DNA of 64,000 nt from a virus. The stretch spans positions 248,001-312,000 of IMG/VR virus record IMGVR_UViG_3300023174_000039, one strand, 5' to 3'. The position numbers and the translations under genes are program-made. This document shows, piece by piece, positions 17,802-26,216 of this stretch; position 1 is the first letter of the stretch; each line of letters opens with the position of its first letter. The notes below the pieces were generated by a model. It saw nothing but the letters and a program-made list of their open reading frames with translations. It made no database searches and had not been told where the DNA came from.

Positions 17802-18891
17802 TTAAAAATTGCTCTAATAGTAAGGGAAGGTGAGCACGTTGTTGTTGGTTGTACTCCACAAGATGTTGCTGATTGTATTTACAGATGTCGCGGCTGGCTC
17901 GCCAGAAATGTTCAGGACCACTTTTCAAAATATAACGCACTGTTTCTATTATACGCTTGATCCTGGCATGTGGACAATCAATTTGGTCGTAGGATTCATC
18001 TATAATGCCATCAAATGTTTGAAAGCCAGCATGCTGTAGGTCTCGAAGATAGCCGCAATTGGCAGCAACCACAAACGGATGTGCCATCAGAATTGGCTTG
18101 TAGATCTTTTCTGTTCTAAATGAATACGGATAATCAAATATGGTTTCTGACACTAGGCTAAACCAAGAGTCTGTGTAGCAAAAATGATTAACTATGGCAT
18201 CGCCCCAGGTGTTACCAAACAACTCATGCTTGATAAAACCCGATGTGCTCACCGTGGTCAATTGTGGCACAGCACGTGAAATTTCATACTCTGGAGGCAG
18301 TAATCTTATGTGCTCCTGTTTGTCGGGAGTGAGTCTGGATGTGAATTCCATTTCTACTGTGCTGCCTAGATTGGTCCACAATGCACGATCCAATAGTCCT
18401 TGATCACGCAGACCGTCAATTAAACATTTACGATGGGGGCGTAAGCGGCCGTTTAAAAACAAAAACTCATAGGGTCTTGAATCTGTATACTCCCATAATG
18501 CTTGTATCTGTGATGCCCGATTTTCCCTGTATTCAACAATGTTTGAAAAGTAACAATCTGTACTGAAATGATTCCACCCAGGTTCTAGGCCACCAGATGT
18601 CATTAACAGTATGCGGCCATCACGCACATGGTCTTCTATCATGAGTCGTTTCAATTGTAGCAGGATAGTTTCGCTTCCTTCTGCAGGATTACAAAATACA
18701 ATCCGACCCGGATGTTCCGTTGCCCATGTGGTTATTGCTGTCCAGTTGTCTTTTAACAACAGCCGCCCAATGATGTAAATATTTTCTGGATTCAAGTCAG
18801 GCATTTGCCAAAATGAGTCGTCGGCATAGGGCTTGAGTAAATCCCACACTTCAGCCCATTCGTCTACCACAATCTTATGTGTTCCTAGCAT
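17767..18891 (-). CDS. Putative glycosyltransferase-like protein, TEKTFK/DESYD family (paralog 4)
   Basis: A 374-residue protein. The C-terminal signature is RTEKIYKPILMAHPFVVAAN, then LQHAGFQTFDGIIDESYDQ. Here Tyr replaces Phe in the EKTFK element. The middle contains YEFLFLNGRLRPHRKCLIDG, a stretch reminiscent of phage glycosyltransferase-like proteins. It sits between two group A radical SAM genes and overlaps both (35 and 17 bp). Pairing of this family with radical SAM genes therefore occurs twice in the operon. The glycosyltransferase assignment is an inference. Confidence 0.7.
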   Translation of the reverse strand: MLGTHKIVVDEWAEVWDLLKPYADDSFWQMPDLNPENIYIIGRLLLKDNWTAITTWATEHPGRIVFCNPAEGSETILLQLKRLMIEDHVRDGRILLMTSGGLEPGWNHFSTDCYFSNIVEYRENRASQIQALWEYTDSRPYEFLFLNGRLRPHRKCLIDGLRDQGLLDRALWTNLGSTVEMEFTSRLTPDKQEHIRLLPPEYEISRAVPQLTTVSTSGFIKHELFGNTWGDAIVNHFCYTDSWFSLVSETIFDYPYSFRTEKIYKPILMAHPFVVAANCGYLRDLQHAGFQTFDGIIDESYDQIDCPHARIKRIIETVRYILKSGPEHFWRASRDICKYNQQHLVEYNQQQRAHLPLLLEQFLNERSRIPSTTP

Positions 18892-20260
18892 GATACTTGC
18901 ATTCGGCCCACCAGGCTCGCATTTCAGGAAACGTATTTAAAAAGTCTGTGCCTCTACGGCGATCGTGCTCACTAAAGAATCTATAGAAATCGGCTTGTGC
19001 TACAGCATTAGACTGTGATTGACCTTCACGCATCCAGGCAATATCTCGTTCCAGGCGCTGTACTTCGTAGTCTTTGAATCCGTGCAAAGGATTAGCGTCA
19101 GTTGTCATGTTGTCCAGCATGAAGTTTCTGGCACGTTCTAGTTGCACAGCATAGCTTTCTGGCAACAGTTGTAGACTTTGCCAAGCAGGTTCACGGAGCA
19201 CAGGTGTATCAAACCACACACGTTGATATGTAGCAGAATGCTTTTTGCGCAGAGCAAGTATCCATTCTAGCAATACTGGCAAGCCAGTCACTGTGAGATT
19301 GTTCATTGTGATAATAAACGTTAGACTATTGCGGTTTGGTATCTCGTGCAAGAATCGTTCAACGTTTCGGGCCATACGTGCATAGTCCAGGCCATGGCGT
19401 ATGTACTCGGCTTGTGCGGCATGGCCAGAATCCAAACTAACATACTGCATGAAGTGTTCAATACGCGGAGTACATAGTTTTTTGGCATAATCCATGTACT
19501 TTTCAAACAATGTGTCTTCTACTGAAAAGTTAGATGTCACATTCAAGTGCAGTTTGGGATTGTCGTGCTCTAACACATAGTCAAATACTCTGTAGGTATT
19601 ACGATCCATGAGTGGTTCGCCGCCGGTCATGCGGAAGTGTTCCAGCTGTGGGTACAGTGTGGGCCACCATTCCCAAAATGCATCTACGTAAGGGTTAGCA
19701 GTCCGATTAGGAATAGGTCTGCGATCACCACTGAAATGTTCAGGTGCATTATGAGGGCGACTGGTGGGGTAAGCCCCAAGTCTTTCCATTTCATCTTGCC
19801 AGCTTGAACTAAACTGGGGTGAGCAATAACTACATTTAAGATTACAAGCGTGATTAAAATTAACTTCCACATAACTGGGGATAATATCATCTTCGTTTCC
19901 CGTGCTGTTACGAATTTTTTCTAGATCCACAGCGGCCCAAGGTTCACCTGAACGATAGTGCCGATCACTCAGCTTGCCTAGATTTTCCATGTTCCAACAG
20001 TACTGACATTCACTGGGTTTTTCACCAGACAACATCATTTTTCTTTGTGCTTTTTTATGATCAGTATTGTGCAAGCCACCTGGACGTTTTATATCTTCTG
20101 GGCTGATGCGATGCAGTGGAGGATGGTAGCAAGAATTGTTTAGTCCTGTTGGCAAGTGAAAACTAACTTGTTTCCACTTGGCCAGACACAGCGCCGGGCC
20201 AAGTTCTTGTTGCATCTGCTCGGCAGAGCTCATAAACCCGCTTTGATCACCTTTGCTCAT
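18875..20260 (-). CDS. Twitch-domain radical SAM protein (group A, copy 3)
   Basis: I choose the ATG complementary to 20258-20260 (461 residues, starting MSKGDQSGFM). It overlaps the upstream TAA as TAATG and fits the tight coupling of this operon better than the TTG two codons upstream. N-terminal motifs are LCLAKWKQVSFHL, NNSCYHPPLH and ECQYCWNMEN. The radical SAM motif CNLKCSYCSPQFSSSW lies near residue 136, then RMTGGEPLMDR. The C-terminal FYRFFSEHDRRRGTDF matches the group A paralogs. It follows a GT-A-like gene. The substrate is unknown. Confidence 0.83.
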   Translation of the reverse strand: MSKGDQSGFMSSAEQMQQELGPALCLAKWKQVSFHLPTGLNNSCYHPPLHRISPEDIKRPGGLHNTDHKKAQRKMMLSGEKPSECQYCWNMENLGKLSDRHYRSGEPWAAVDLEKIRNSTGNEDDIIPSYVEVNFNHACNLKCSYCSPQFSSSWQDEMERLGAYPTSRPHNAPEHFSGDRRPIPNRTANPYVDAFWEWWPTLYPQLEHFRMTGGEPLMDRNTYRVFDYVLEHDNPKLHLNVTSNFSVEDTLFEKYMDYAKKLCTPRIEHFMQYVSLDSGHAAQAEYIRHGLDYARMARNVERFLHEIPNRNSLTFIITMNNLTVTGLPVLLEWILALRKKHSATYQRVWFDTPVLREPAWQSLQLLPESYAVQLERARNFMLDNMTTDANPLHGFKDYEVQRLERDIAWMREGQSQSNAVAQADFYRFFSEHDRRRGTDFLNTFPEMRAWWAECKYHARNT

Positions 20261-21192
20261 TACCAACCTTCTTGCTTGCGTATGACATCAATCTCACGTG
20301 TCATAGCACCTTGGTTGTGCCAATTGCTACGATAATGGCGTTTGAAAAATGCGCTTTGCTCTTGTTCCAAAATAGCCATGGGCAAATCTAACTGAGTTCC
20401 TAAATCAACACCCAGTTGGTTGCTGAGTAATCGCGGTTGGCTGTCTTTAACTGTGAGCCATAATTCAGATAATGCATCAAACCATTGCACCTGTTTGTGA
20501 TCCCAATTGGTAAGCATGGTCATGTATGTGCCTTGTCGTGCGCCAGCAATGGCCCATTCACCGTGGTCAACATCTGTACCCACATTATGCCAGATGGTCA
20601 AGTTCTCTAGGTTTTTCTTGTGTGCTTGTTCTTTGAAGTCTTCCACTGTGGGCTTGGCGCCTTTGTTCAGACACATCTTTACACCCTCACGGAAGCCGGC
20701 ACGCCAAGCATGAAATGCATCACCGTTGGGATAAGTTGTTGAGTAGCAGTCGTACATGGGCCAGTACAAGGGATCAAAACAAAACTCTACTTCAGTTTCT
20801 GTACGGCCGTCTGTGGCTTCGTGTGTGCGCATGTTCATTACAAATTCTTGTGTCCACGAACTTAGACCTCCGTTGCCATACATGAGTCCATTGACGTGAT
20901 TACGGGCTCTCCAGCGGAACACTGCTTTTTCATACTCTGCAGTGGGAAATGACAGTGTTTGATTAAAGAACTCTGGGTCAGGCATGTTGTCGCCATCAAT
21001 GAGAATAAAGCGTTCAGTATCAGACGCTTCGGCAGCTGCCTTGTGTGCGGCATCACTTCCTTTGACCCCATCCACACGCTTGGCCCAAGGTACCATGTTG
21101 CGTATCTTGACCCAAAATTCTTCTTTCTGTGGTTCGTCGTAGGTTAGATAAATGCAGTCTAGATCTGCTACATCAATTTGATTCAAAGCCAT
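20260..21192 (-). CDS. GT-A-like glycosyltransferase-related protein
   Basis: A 310-residue protein. The segment RFILIDGDNMPDPEFF near residues 62-77 has the strand-plus-D-x-D arrangement of GT-A glycosyltransferases (nucleotide-sugar and metal binding). The N-terminus DLDCIYLTYDEP also fits the first strand of this fold. The later part (KMCLNKGAKPTVEDFKEQ, NLTIWHNVGTDVDHGEW) is characteristic of a family I associate with marine phages but cannot name. The start overlaps the 113-residue gene by 20 bp. Glycosyl transfer is likely but not certain. Confidence 0.62.
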   Translation of the reverse strand: MALNQIDVADLDCIYLTYDEPQKEEFWVKIRNMVPWAKRVDGVKGSDAAHKAAAEASDTERFILIDGDNMPDPEFFNQTLSFPTAEYEKAVFRWRARNHVNGLMYGNGGLSSWTQEFVMNMRTHEATDGRTETEVEFCFDPLYWPMYDCYSTTYPNGDAFHAWRAGFREGVKMCLNKGAKPTVEDFKEQAHKKNLENLTIWHNVGTDVDHGEWAIAGARQGTYMTMLTNWDHKQVQWFDALSELWLTVKDSQPRLLSNQLGVDLGTQLDLPMAILEQEQSAFFKRHYRSNWHNQGAMTREIDVIRKQEGW

Positions 21193-21514
21193 GTGTTTGT
21201 TTACTCCATCGTTGGTGCGTATCAGATTCGGAAACTACAATGCTAACATCACGGGGATGACATGGTGTTCCTGTTTCTGTAGGTTTTAATTTACTAATAA
21301 TATTTTCTGTAAGTTCATACAGTTTTCCTTTGTGTACTCTCACATTTGCAGGGTTTCGACTGTATGTTTCGTGGTCAATTTCTATGTATGTACCTGGCAA
21401 ATCTTCCATGCTATAGAATAACGGAATTCCTTGTTGGTCGTAGTACAATCTATAAAAAATGTCATAGACTTTGGGAGTATCTGTTAGAATTTTCCAGAAC
21501 TCTTCATCTGTCAT
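21173..21514 (-). CDS. Conserved small phage protein of unknown function (113 residues)
   Basis: No recognised domain. The protein is 113 residues, acidic in its first half (MTDEEFWKILTDTPKVYDIF) and Ser/Thr/His-rich at the end. It overlaps the flanking glycosyltransferase-like genes by 11 and 20 bp, so it belongs to the same translated unit and is probably real. A role as a small accessory to these enzymes would be a guess. Confidence 0.55.
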   Translation of the reverse strand: MTDEEFWKILTDTPKVYDIFYRLYYDQQGIPLFYSMEDLPGTYIEIDHETYSRNPANVRVHKGKLYELTENIISKLKPTETGTPCHPRDVSIVVSESDTHQRWSKQTHGFESN

Positions 21515-22292
21515 TGGTCCACTCCTTGACTCTGTAATGCAAGGCTCCCCATTGTACTATGGTGTTGATCTTGGCTATGTAGTTGTGGTATTCAAACACA
21601 AACTCATCAAGCCAGGCCTCTGTACGACTGCCGGCATGTTGTTGCTTCATGTGGGTAATCTGTGGGTAACTGGCAAATGGCATGGTACATCGTTCTGCGC
21701 CAATGATATTGGCAGCCATAGCATACACTAGATCCGTGCTTGGAATGTCTTCGGGGAACTTCAATAACTTCCGATATTCTTCCCAGTTTTCAAATATCTT
21801 GCGTACTGTATCAAAAAATTCCTTGGCTGTTTCACTGAGTCTCCAGTATGTGATAGCATTGTACACATCTGGAAGGTCGTTGGCATCAAATACTTTGCGA
21901 TAGTATCTGCTGGCGGCCTGTTGGTTTTTCCAATCTCTGCAACCAGTTGATACCACTAGATCACGATTGCGTAACAGAGTCCACCAGTGATCAATAGGGC
22001 TAGTAATCATCATGTCTGCTTCCAGCTTGATTGTTTCTCTAAACGGTGTTGCACGAAACACTTGCCAGTCGTTGGCCCAGGGGTTTTCTAAATCCAACGG
22101 ATAAGGAAACTCACGCACATAGTCAAACAGCGGCGGATTTGATGCATCTGTAGCATTGGTCAGCAAACAGATTTGCGCATCAGGATGCCAGTATTTGATG
22201 GTCTTGGCCAGTGTTTCGGCACAACTCACATAGTTTGTGCCGGGTATGTTAATTGCTACTATTAGGTAGCCTTGTTCGGCGATCGGTTTCAA
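21504..22292 (-). CDS. GT-A-like glycosyltransferase-related protein with TTG start
   Basis: A 262-residue protein. The N-terminus GYLIVAINIPGTNYVSCAET and ICLLTN fit the Rossmann-like half of GT-A enzymes. IKLEADMMITSPIDHWW near residues 89-105 occupies the D-x-D position, here as E-A-D. No ATG lies near the N-terminus. The TTG complementary to 22290-22292 is preceded by TAGGAG six bases upstream and by an in-frame TAG before that, so TTG is very likely the start. The gene begins inside the end of the next GT gene (44-bp overlap). It probably transfers a sugar; the donor and acceptor are unknown. Confidence 0.65.
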   Translation of the reverse strand: MKPIAEQGYLIVAINIPGTNYVSCAETLAKTIKYWHPDAQICLLTNATDASNPPLFDYVREFPYPLDLENPWANDWQVFRATPFRETIKLEADMMITSPIDHWWTLLRNRDLVVSTGCRDWKNQQAASRYYRKVFDANDLPDVYNAITYWRLSETAKEFFDTVRKIFENWEEYRKLLKFPEDIPSTDLVYAMAANIIGAERCTMPFASYPQITHMKQQHAGSRTEAWLDEFVFEYHNYIAKINTIVQWGALHYRVKEWTNDR

Positions 22293-23088
22293 CGATGTCT
22301 CCTAGATGTTTTTTGCCCATGGCATGGAAATCCAAGCCTTCGAAGCTCATGTGTTTGAGCTTCTGGTCACTGTCTGTGTATTCTATTGCGTATGAATCAC
22401 TGTTGAGATGTTTCAAGTGTCTGCTTAATCGTGTGTTGGGCATGACGCTGGGCAAGGCCCAGGGTATTTCGTCTACCTTCATTGTATGTCCACTCACAAT
22501 GCCCAGTGCAATACTTAATGCAAAGTCGTTGCGATAGGTAGCACGATCAATGTTGTACAAGTCTCTATAATGCTGCCAGTTGTCTCGCACCATTTGCATG
22601 CAATCAAATATATATTGTGCAGTATTGCTCTTACGGAACATCATCACTGTGGCCCACCACATGGGTATGTTGTATTGTCCAAACATGTTTAGTCCACGCA
22701 TGTCTGTTTGTCCAGCAAGGTCAAATGCTTGTCTATGGCACATGAAGTCTTGCTGTGCGTTTAGTAATTGTTTTAGATTGTTACTGGCCACAACATAGTC
22801 AGCATCCAGCACAATAGTTTGATCATACGGGGTCAAACTGTATGCGTCAACACGCCCGGCATTGTGCCAAGTCACTGTTTTGTCATAATCTTCAAAGTAG
22901 CGAGTACCGCCTGATTCAGCATCAGCGCGGATCACACGGTCAAATGCTGTGCCAGTGTATTCAATATTGGTCACTACACTAACAGGTAGATTCAAATGTC
23001 GACGTACATTGCCAGCACTCCATTCAGCCATGGCCAAGTAGTCTGTTTCTTCGTTGTTGAAGGCAAAGATTAGCACACCTGCGGTCAT
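22249..23088 (-). CDS. GT-A-like glycosyltransferase-related protein
   Basis: A 279-residue protein. GVLIFAFNNEETDYLAMAEW begins the fold, and QTIVLDADYVVASNNL near residues 90-105 supplies a D-x-D motif after a hydrophobic strand, as in GT8-like GT-A enzymes. MWWATVMMFRKS and the later DFALSIALGIVSG are consistent with an acceptor-side domain. It overlaps the upstream 101-residue gene by 4 bp. It is second in the operon, so it would be among the earliest translated of the modification enzymes. Activity is inferred from fold motifs only. Confidence 0.68.
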   Translation of the reverse strand: MTAGVLIFAFNNEETDYLAMAEWSAGNVRRHLNLPVSVVTNIEYTGTAFDRVIRADAESGGTRYFEDYDKTVTWHNAGRVDAYSLTPYDQTIVLDADYVVASNNLKQLLNAQQDFMCHRQAFDLAGQTDMRGLNMFGQYNIPMWWATVMMFRKSNTAQYIFDCMQMVRDNWQHYRDLYNIDRATYRNDFALSIALGIVSGHTMKVDEIPWALPSVMPNTRLSRHLKHLNSDSYAIEYTDSDQKLKHMSFEGLDFHAMGKKHLGDIVETDRRTRLPNSSN

Positions 23089-23390
23089 CGTTGCTTTCTT
23101 AATTCTTCATGCTCTGCAAGCCATCCGTTCATTTGCTCTTGCCATCGTTGCTGTGCTGCCAGTTCAAGTTCTCTAACATCAACCTTTACTGGAGTTTCGT
23201 ACAAGTCTAGCAACACTGCTGTGTCATCAGGGCACACAGCTAGCACGGCCAATAGTTCAGCACCTGCTCTCCACATACCACCTGCATAAGCAAACAACAT
23301 GCGAGCTTCGTATTTTTCTTTTAGTACACGTTTTGCGGCAACGTGATCAAACCTTGCTCGTGCGTGAGCAACTAATTCATTGGTATCCAT
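23085..23390 (-). CDS. Conserved phage protein of unknown function (101 residues), first gene of the operon
   Basis: A 101-residue mostly helical protein (MDTNELVAHARARFDH, KRVLKEKYEARMLFAYAGGM, ending EEMNGW-type helices with LAEHEELRKQR). I recall similar proteins in marine T4-like phages without a function. It starts at the ATG complementary to 23388-23390. A promoter with -10 TATACT lies only six bases upstream, so the mRNA may be nearly leaderless, and no Shine-Dalgarno sequence is visible. It overlaps the next gene by ATGA. Confidence 0.68.
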   Translation of the reverse strand: MDTNELVAHARARFDHVAAKRVLKEKYEARMLFAYAGGMWRAGAELLAVLAVCPDDTAVLLDLYETPVKVDVRELELAAQQRWQEQMNGWLAEHEELRKQR

Positions 23391-23396
23391 AGTGAT

Positions 23397-23425
23397 AGTA
23401 TACGCTGGTTTTAGATAAAAGTAAA
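23397..23425 (-). promoter_or_regulatory. Sigma70-like promoter for the minus-strand accessory operon
   Basis: On the minus strand, TTTACT (complement of 23420-23425) and TATACT (complement of 23397-23402) are separated by 17 bases. The -10 matches the consensus at five of six positions and the -35 at four of six. The expected transcription start falls at about 23389-23391, on the ATG of the first gene. The -35 overlaps the adjoining terminator hairpin. Confidence 0.6.
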
Positions 23426-23446
23426 GGGCCCAACGGCCCTTTTGGT
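23423..23446. terminator. Intrinsic terminator ending the late structural module
   Basis: The stem AAAGGGCC / GGCCCTTT (8 bp) with a CAAC loop lies just downstream of the minus-strand gene ending at 23461. Read on the minus strand, the stem is followed by a T-rich stretch (TTTACTTTTAT); on the plus strand it is followed by TTTTGG. It probably stops late transcripts before the accessory operon. Confidence 0.75.
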
Positions 23447-23460
23447 AAACAAGTTTGCTA

Positions 23461-24435
23461 TTAAGCGAACGTTGCTGCCACAGTTGGAGTTCCCCAGGCG
23501 GCTGTGGTTAGATATGTTGAACTTGGTGGGTAATATGTAACAATAGTACATGGTGCTGTTCCTGGTGTTGCACTAGTTGGGGCTGAGCCACCAGAAATTG
23601 GGTCACCTTCAGGATTTACCCAGGTTGTTGAGATTACCAATGTATCAGAACTTGCACCTTTGGCCAATGTGTGTTGGATATAGTTAGCAGTGTATGGTGC
23701 AGTGGCTGAGAACTGTTTGTAAACAATGGTTGCGGCAGCACCAGCAGTTAATGAATACCAGCCAGTGGTAGTGGCCAGTGTATTAGGCGTACCTGTTCCA
23801 CCAATTTTGGTTGTTCCTGTGTAGCTGGTAGAGGCAATGGTTTGTGCCGCACCGTTTACACGTCCAGAAATCCAAATTGCACCACACAGTGTGTTGGCCA
23901 AGTTATTCCATTCAGGATCACCTGTTTGTCCAGTAGAACTCTTTGCCACTTGAATTTTAACAAGTCCGCCAGCATTAAAGAAATATCTTGCGGCAGCAGC
24001 ACTGGCAAATGTCACAGTGTTTGTAAATGTCATTGTCCAAGCACCGGCAGTTTTACCACCTGTGTTAGAGTTAGTACCAGTCCAGCCAGTGAACTGCGAA
24101 CCACTCGCGGCTGCGTTTCCACGATTGGTAGTCAATGTAGTCAAGTCAGTGTTTAGTGCTGCCAAAATATTAATGATGTTACCAGCAGTTGGTGCGGTTC
24201 TAGCAGTGATTGCTGTGCCTTGATGGCTTCCCATTGAACTAATGGTGTTGACCAAACTAGCCCACTGTGTAGCAGTAACAGTGTTTGTAGCGGCCACAGT
24301 ACCCAATGCTGATTGTCCGTACCCTGCATCAGTTGACCCAGTTGCCCATATGCTATTGACGTTGGCACCGGCCGTGTCATTAGCAAACCCATTGTAGTCC
24401 GTTGCTACAATTAAACTACCGCTTGAATATGTCAT
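23461..24435 (-). CDS. Putative virion protein (Ala/Gly/Thr-rich, 324 residues)
   Basis: A 324-residue low-charge protein rich in Ala, Gly, Thr and Ser (ATNTVTATQWASLVNTISSM, STSYTGTTKIGGTGTPNTLA), typical of phage fibre or capsid-decoration proteins. No enzymatic motif is visible. It is the last gene of the late module, directly after the fibre gene, and has its own late-type octamer TATAAATT upstream (complement of 24451-24458) and AGGATA as a likely Shine-Dalgarno sequence. A tail-fibre or fibre-associated role is inferred from composition and position. Confidence 0.62.
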   Translation of the reverse strand: MTYSSGSLIVATDYNGFANDTAGANVNSIWATGSTDAGYGQSALGTVAATNTVTATQWASLVNTISSMGSHQGTAITARTAPTAGNIINILAALNTDLTTLTTNRGNAAASGSQFTGWTGTNSNTGGKTAGAWTMTFTNTVTFASAAAARYFFNAGGLVKIQVAKSSTGQTGDPEWNNLANTLCGAIWISGRVNGAAQTIASTSYTGTTKIGGTGTPNTLATTTGWYSLTAGAAATIVYKQFSATAPYTANYIQHTLAKGASSDTLVISTTWVNPEGDPISGGSAPTSATPGTAPCTIVTYYPPSSTYLTTAAWGTPTVAATFA

Positions 24436-24448
24436 GCTATTATCCTAA

Positions 24449-26191
24449 TTAATTTATACTTACAATGGCTTCCACTGTGCCTAGATCAACTGTTGATTTA
24501 TCTACTAATGATCTACCAATTACGTTAAATGGGGTTGGTTCTCCGGGTAGTGCGGCACGGGCTACACCATTTCCGGCACTGACCAAGCGGTCACCTTTAG
24601 TAATTTGTCCTACAACCTTAACTGGTACACGCCCAGTCATTGCAACTGGCGGGTGTGTATCGTTCTGACCGGCACCACCATTCATAGTAAAAGCTGGTCT
24701 TGTACTTATCACTCCGAACACATTTTCGCTTAAATCTGTACGAGATCTAGTAATTTCTTTGGCTCCACCAAGTTCAACCACGGTTCCTGGGTCCATAACT
24801 TCGTCTGCTTCAAATCGTTCTGCAACGTCAGCGTATAGTGCAGTGGTCGCAGTAGCAAACACTTGGTTAAAGTAGTTGGAACTTGATCCAATGTTACCCA
24901 CAGCGTTTGATCCTGATTTGGCAATGCTTTGAGTGGTCAATGTTGAAACAGTAATACCTGTACCAGAAACTACCATGACATTTGATGTGCCACCAATATT
25001 AAAGTTGATGTTACCGCCACTTGCACCAACGTTGGCTTCTGAAGTACCATTTGAAATCTTTGTTACTGAAACGGCTGCACTAATACCAGTCAATTGAGAT
25101 CCGTTACCAACAAAATATATGGCATCAATGTTACCTGAACTTGTGATATTACCGGTTGAACTAATCAATCCAGATGTACGTAAATTCCCGCCTTGAACGT
25201 TGGCAGTAGCACTGATATTTGTGCCTTGAACCAATGCACCTGAAATAACATTGCCGCCTGTGACGTTGCCTGTAGCAGTGACCAAGCCTACTGTACGCAA
25301 GTTTCCGCCATCAATGTTACCTGTTGAGCTAACACTAGCTGTTTGGAAAGAGCCTGCAGTAATAATATTTCCGCCGGTGATGTTGCCAGTGGCTGTTATA
25401 GTACCACCAGTACCTAAATTACCACCAATGATTGATCCAGTAACAATTGCAGTACCACCTGATAACAAGTTACCACCGGTGATGTTACCTGAACTAGTTA
25501 GATATCCGTTGACATTCGCACCAGTTGATGTTACTGTAACAGAGGTAGCACCGCCTGCAGTGAGCGTGATATTTCCGCCATTGGTAACATTACCAGCTAG
25601 TGTACTAGAAGCACTCTTGGTAACTGTGATACCTGGATAGATTGTTGGAAAATTTGTGTTTGTAGGAGCAGCTGGAGTAAATGCACTATCAACACTGACA
25701 ATGGCAATTTGCTGATTGTTTACATACAGGCTGGTAATAAAGTGTGGCGAACCGCCTGAGTCGTTGACTGTGCCTGGAATAGCACCTGCAGTACCCTCAC
25801 TGCTGGTATATGCAGGACCAACTACAATAAAACTAGAACCAGTGTATACTTTTAATTGTTGGTTTGTTGTATCGTACCATAAGTCGCCAGTGACATTTGA
25901 TGTAGGTTGTGTGCTACTGGCAGTGGCAGCACTAATAGTTTTAAAGATAGAACCGTTGTAGACTTTTAACAAGTTATTGGTTTTATCCCACCACAGTTGT
26001 CCAGTTAACGGTGCGCCAGGGGCTGTGGTATTGGATCCATTTTCCAGCAAGTGGATAAAGTTTTCGTCTAAAAATTCACCATAGCCAGCGTAGTTCTTAC
26101 CTACCAGCGTCATGCTACTAGATGAATTGATTGTGCCGTCTGGTATTGTTGCAAAAACTGCACCATCAGTAAGATTAATTGTATATGCCAT
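24449..26191 (-). CDS. Tail fibre-like protein with TGNITGGN repeats
   Basis: A 580-residue protein. The N-terminal region (SSSMTLVGKNYAGYGEFLDE near residues 22-41, then GQLWWDKTNNLLKVYNG and DLWYDTTNQQLKVYTG) is an attachment and tandem-motif region common in marine phage fibres. The middle has about ten degenerate repeats of the T-G-N-I-x-G-G-N-L type, predicting a trimeric beta-helical shaft. The C-terminus (TTALYADVAERFEADEVMDP, GTVVELGGAKEI, ENVFGVIST) resembles the ADYAE-type intramolecular chaperone or peptidase G2-like ends of fibres, though autocleavage cannot be shown from sequence. A perfect TATAAATA octamer lies upstream. Confidence 0.78.
   Translation of the reverse strand: MAYTINLTDGAVFATIPDGTINSSSSMTLVGKNYAGYGEFLDENFIHLLENGSNTTAPGAPLTGQLWWDKTNNLLKVYNGSIFKTISAATASSTQPTSNVTGDLWYDTTNQQLKVYTGSSFIVVGPAYTSSEGTAGAIPGTVNDSGGSPHFITSLYVNNQQIAIVSVDSAFTPAAPTNTNFPTIYPGITVTKSASSTLAGNVTNGGNITLTAGGATSVTVTSTGANVNGYLTSSGNITGGNLLSGGTAIVTGSIIGGNLGTGGTITATGNITGGNIITAGSFQTASVSSTGNIDGGNLRTVGLVTATGNVTGGNVISGALVQGTNISATANVQGGNLRTSGLISSTGNITSSGNIDAIYFVGNGSQLTGISAAVSVTKISNGTSEANVGASGGNINFNIGGTSNVMVVSGTGITVSTLTTQSIAKSGSNAVGNIGSSSNYFNQVFATATTALYADVAERFEADEVMDPGTVVELGGAKEITRSRTDLSENVFGVISTRPAFTMNGGAGQNDTHPPVAMTGRVPVKVVGQITKGDRLVSAGNGVARAALPGEPTPFNVIGRSLVDKSTVDLGTVEAIVSIN
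24451..24458 (-). promoter_or_regulatory. T4-late-like promoter octamer TATAAATT
   Basis: The complement of 24451-24458 reads TATAAATT, a 7 of 8 match to the T4 late -10 element TATAAATA that gp55-type sigma recognises. It lies 16 bases before the ATG at 24435, with AGGATA between them as a ribosome-binding site. Confidence 0.5.
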
Positions 26192-26216
26192 GTCAGTTAC
26201 CTGTTCCTGTTTTCAA

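Noticed and set aside
20261-20266. TTG start for the group A radical SAM gene at 20266
   Set aside because: The ATG at 20260 forms a TAATG junction with the upstream stop, the more usual arrangement in this operon.
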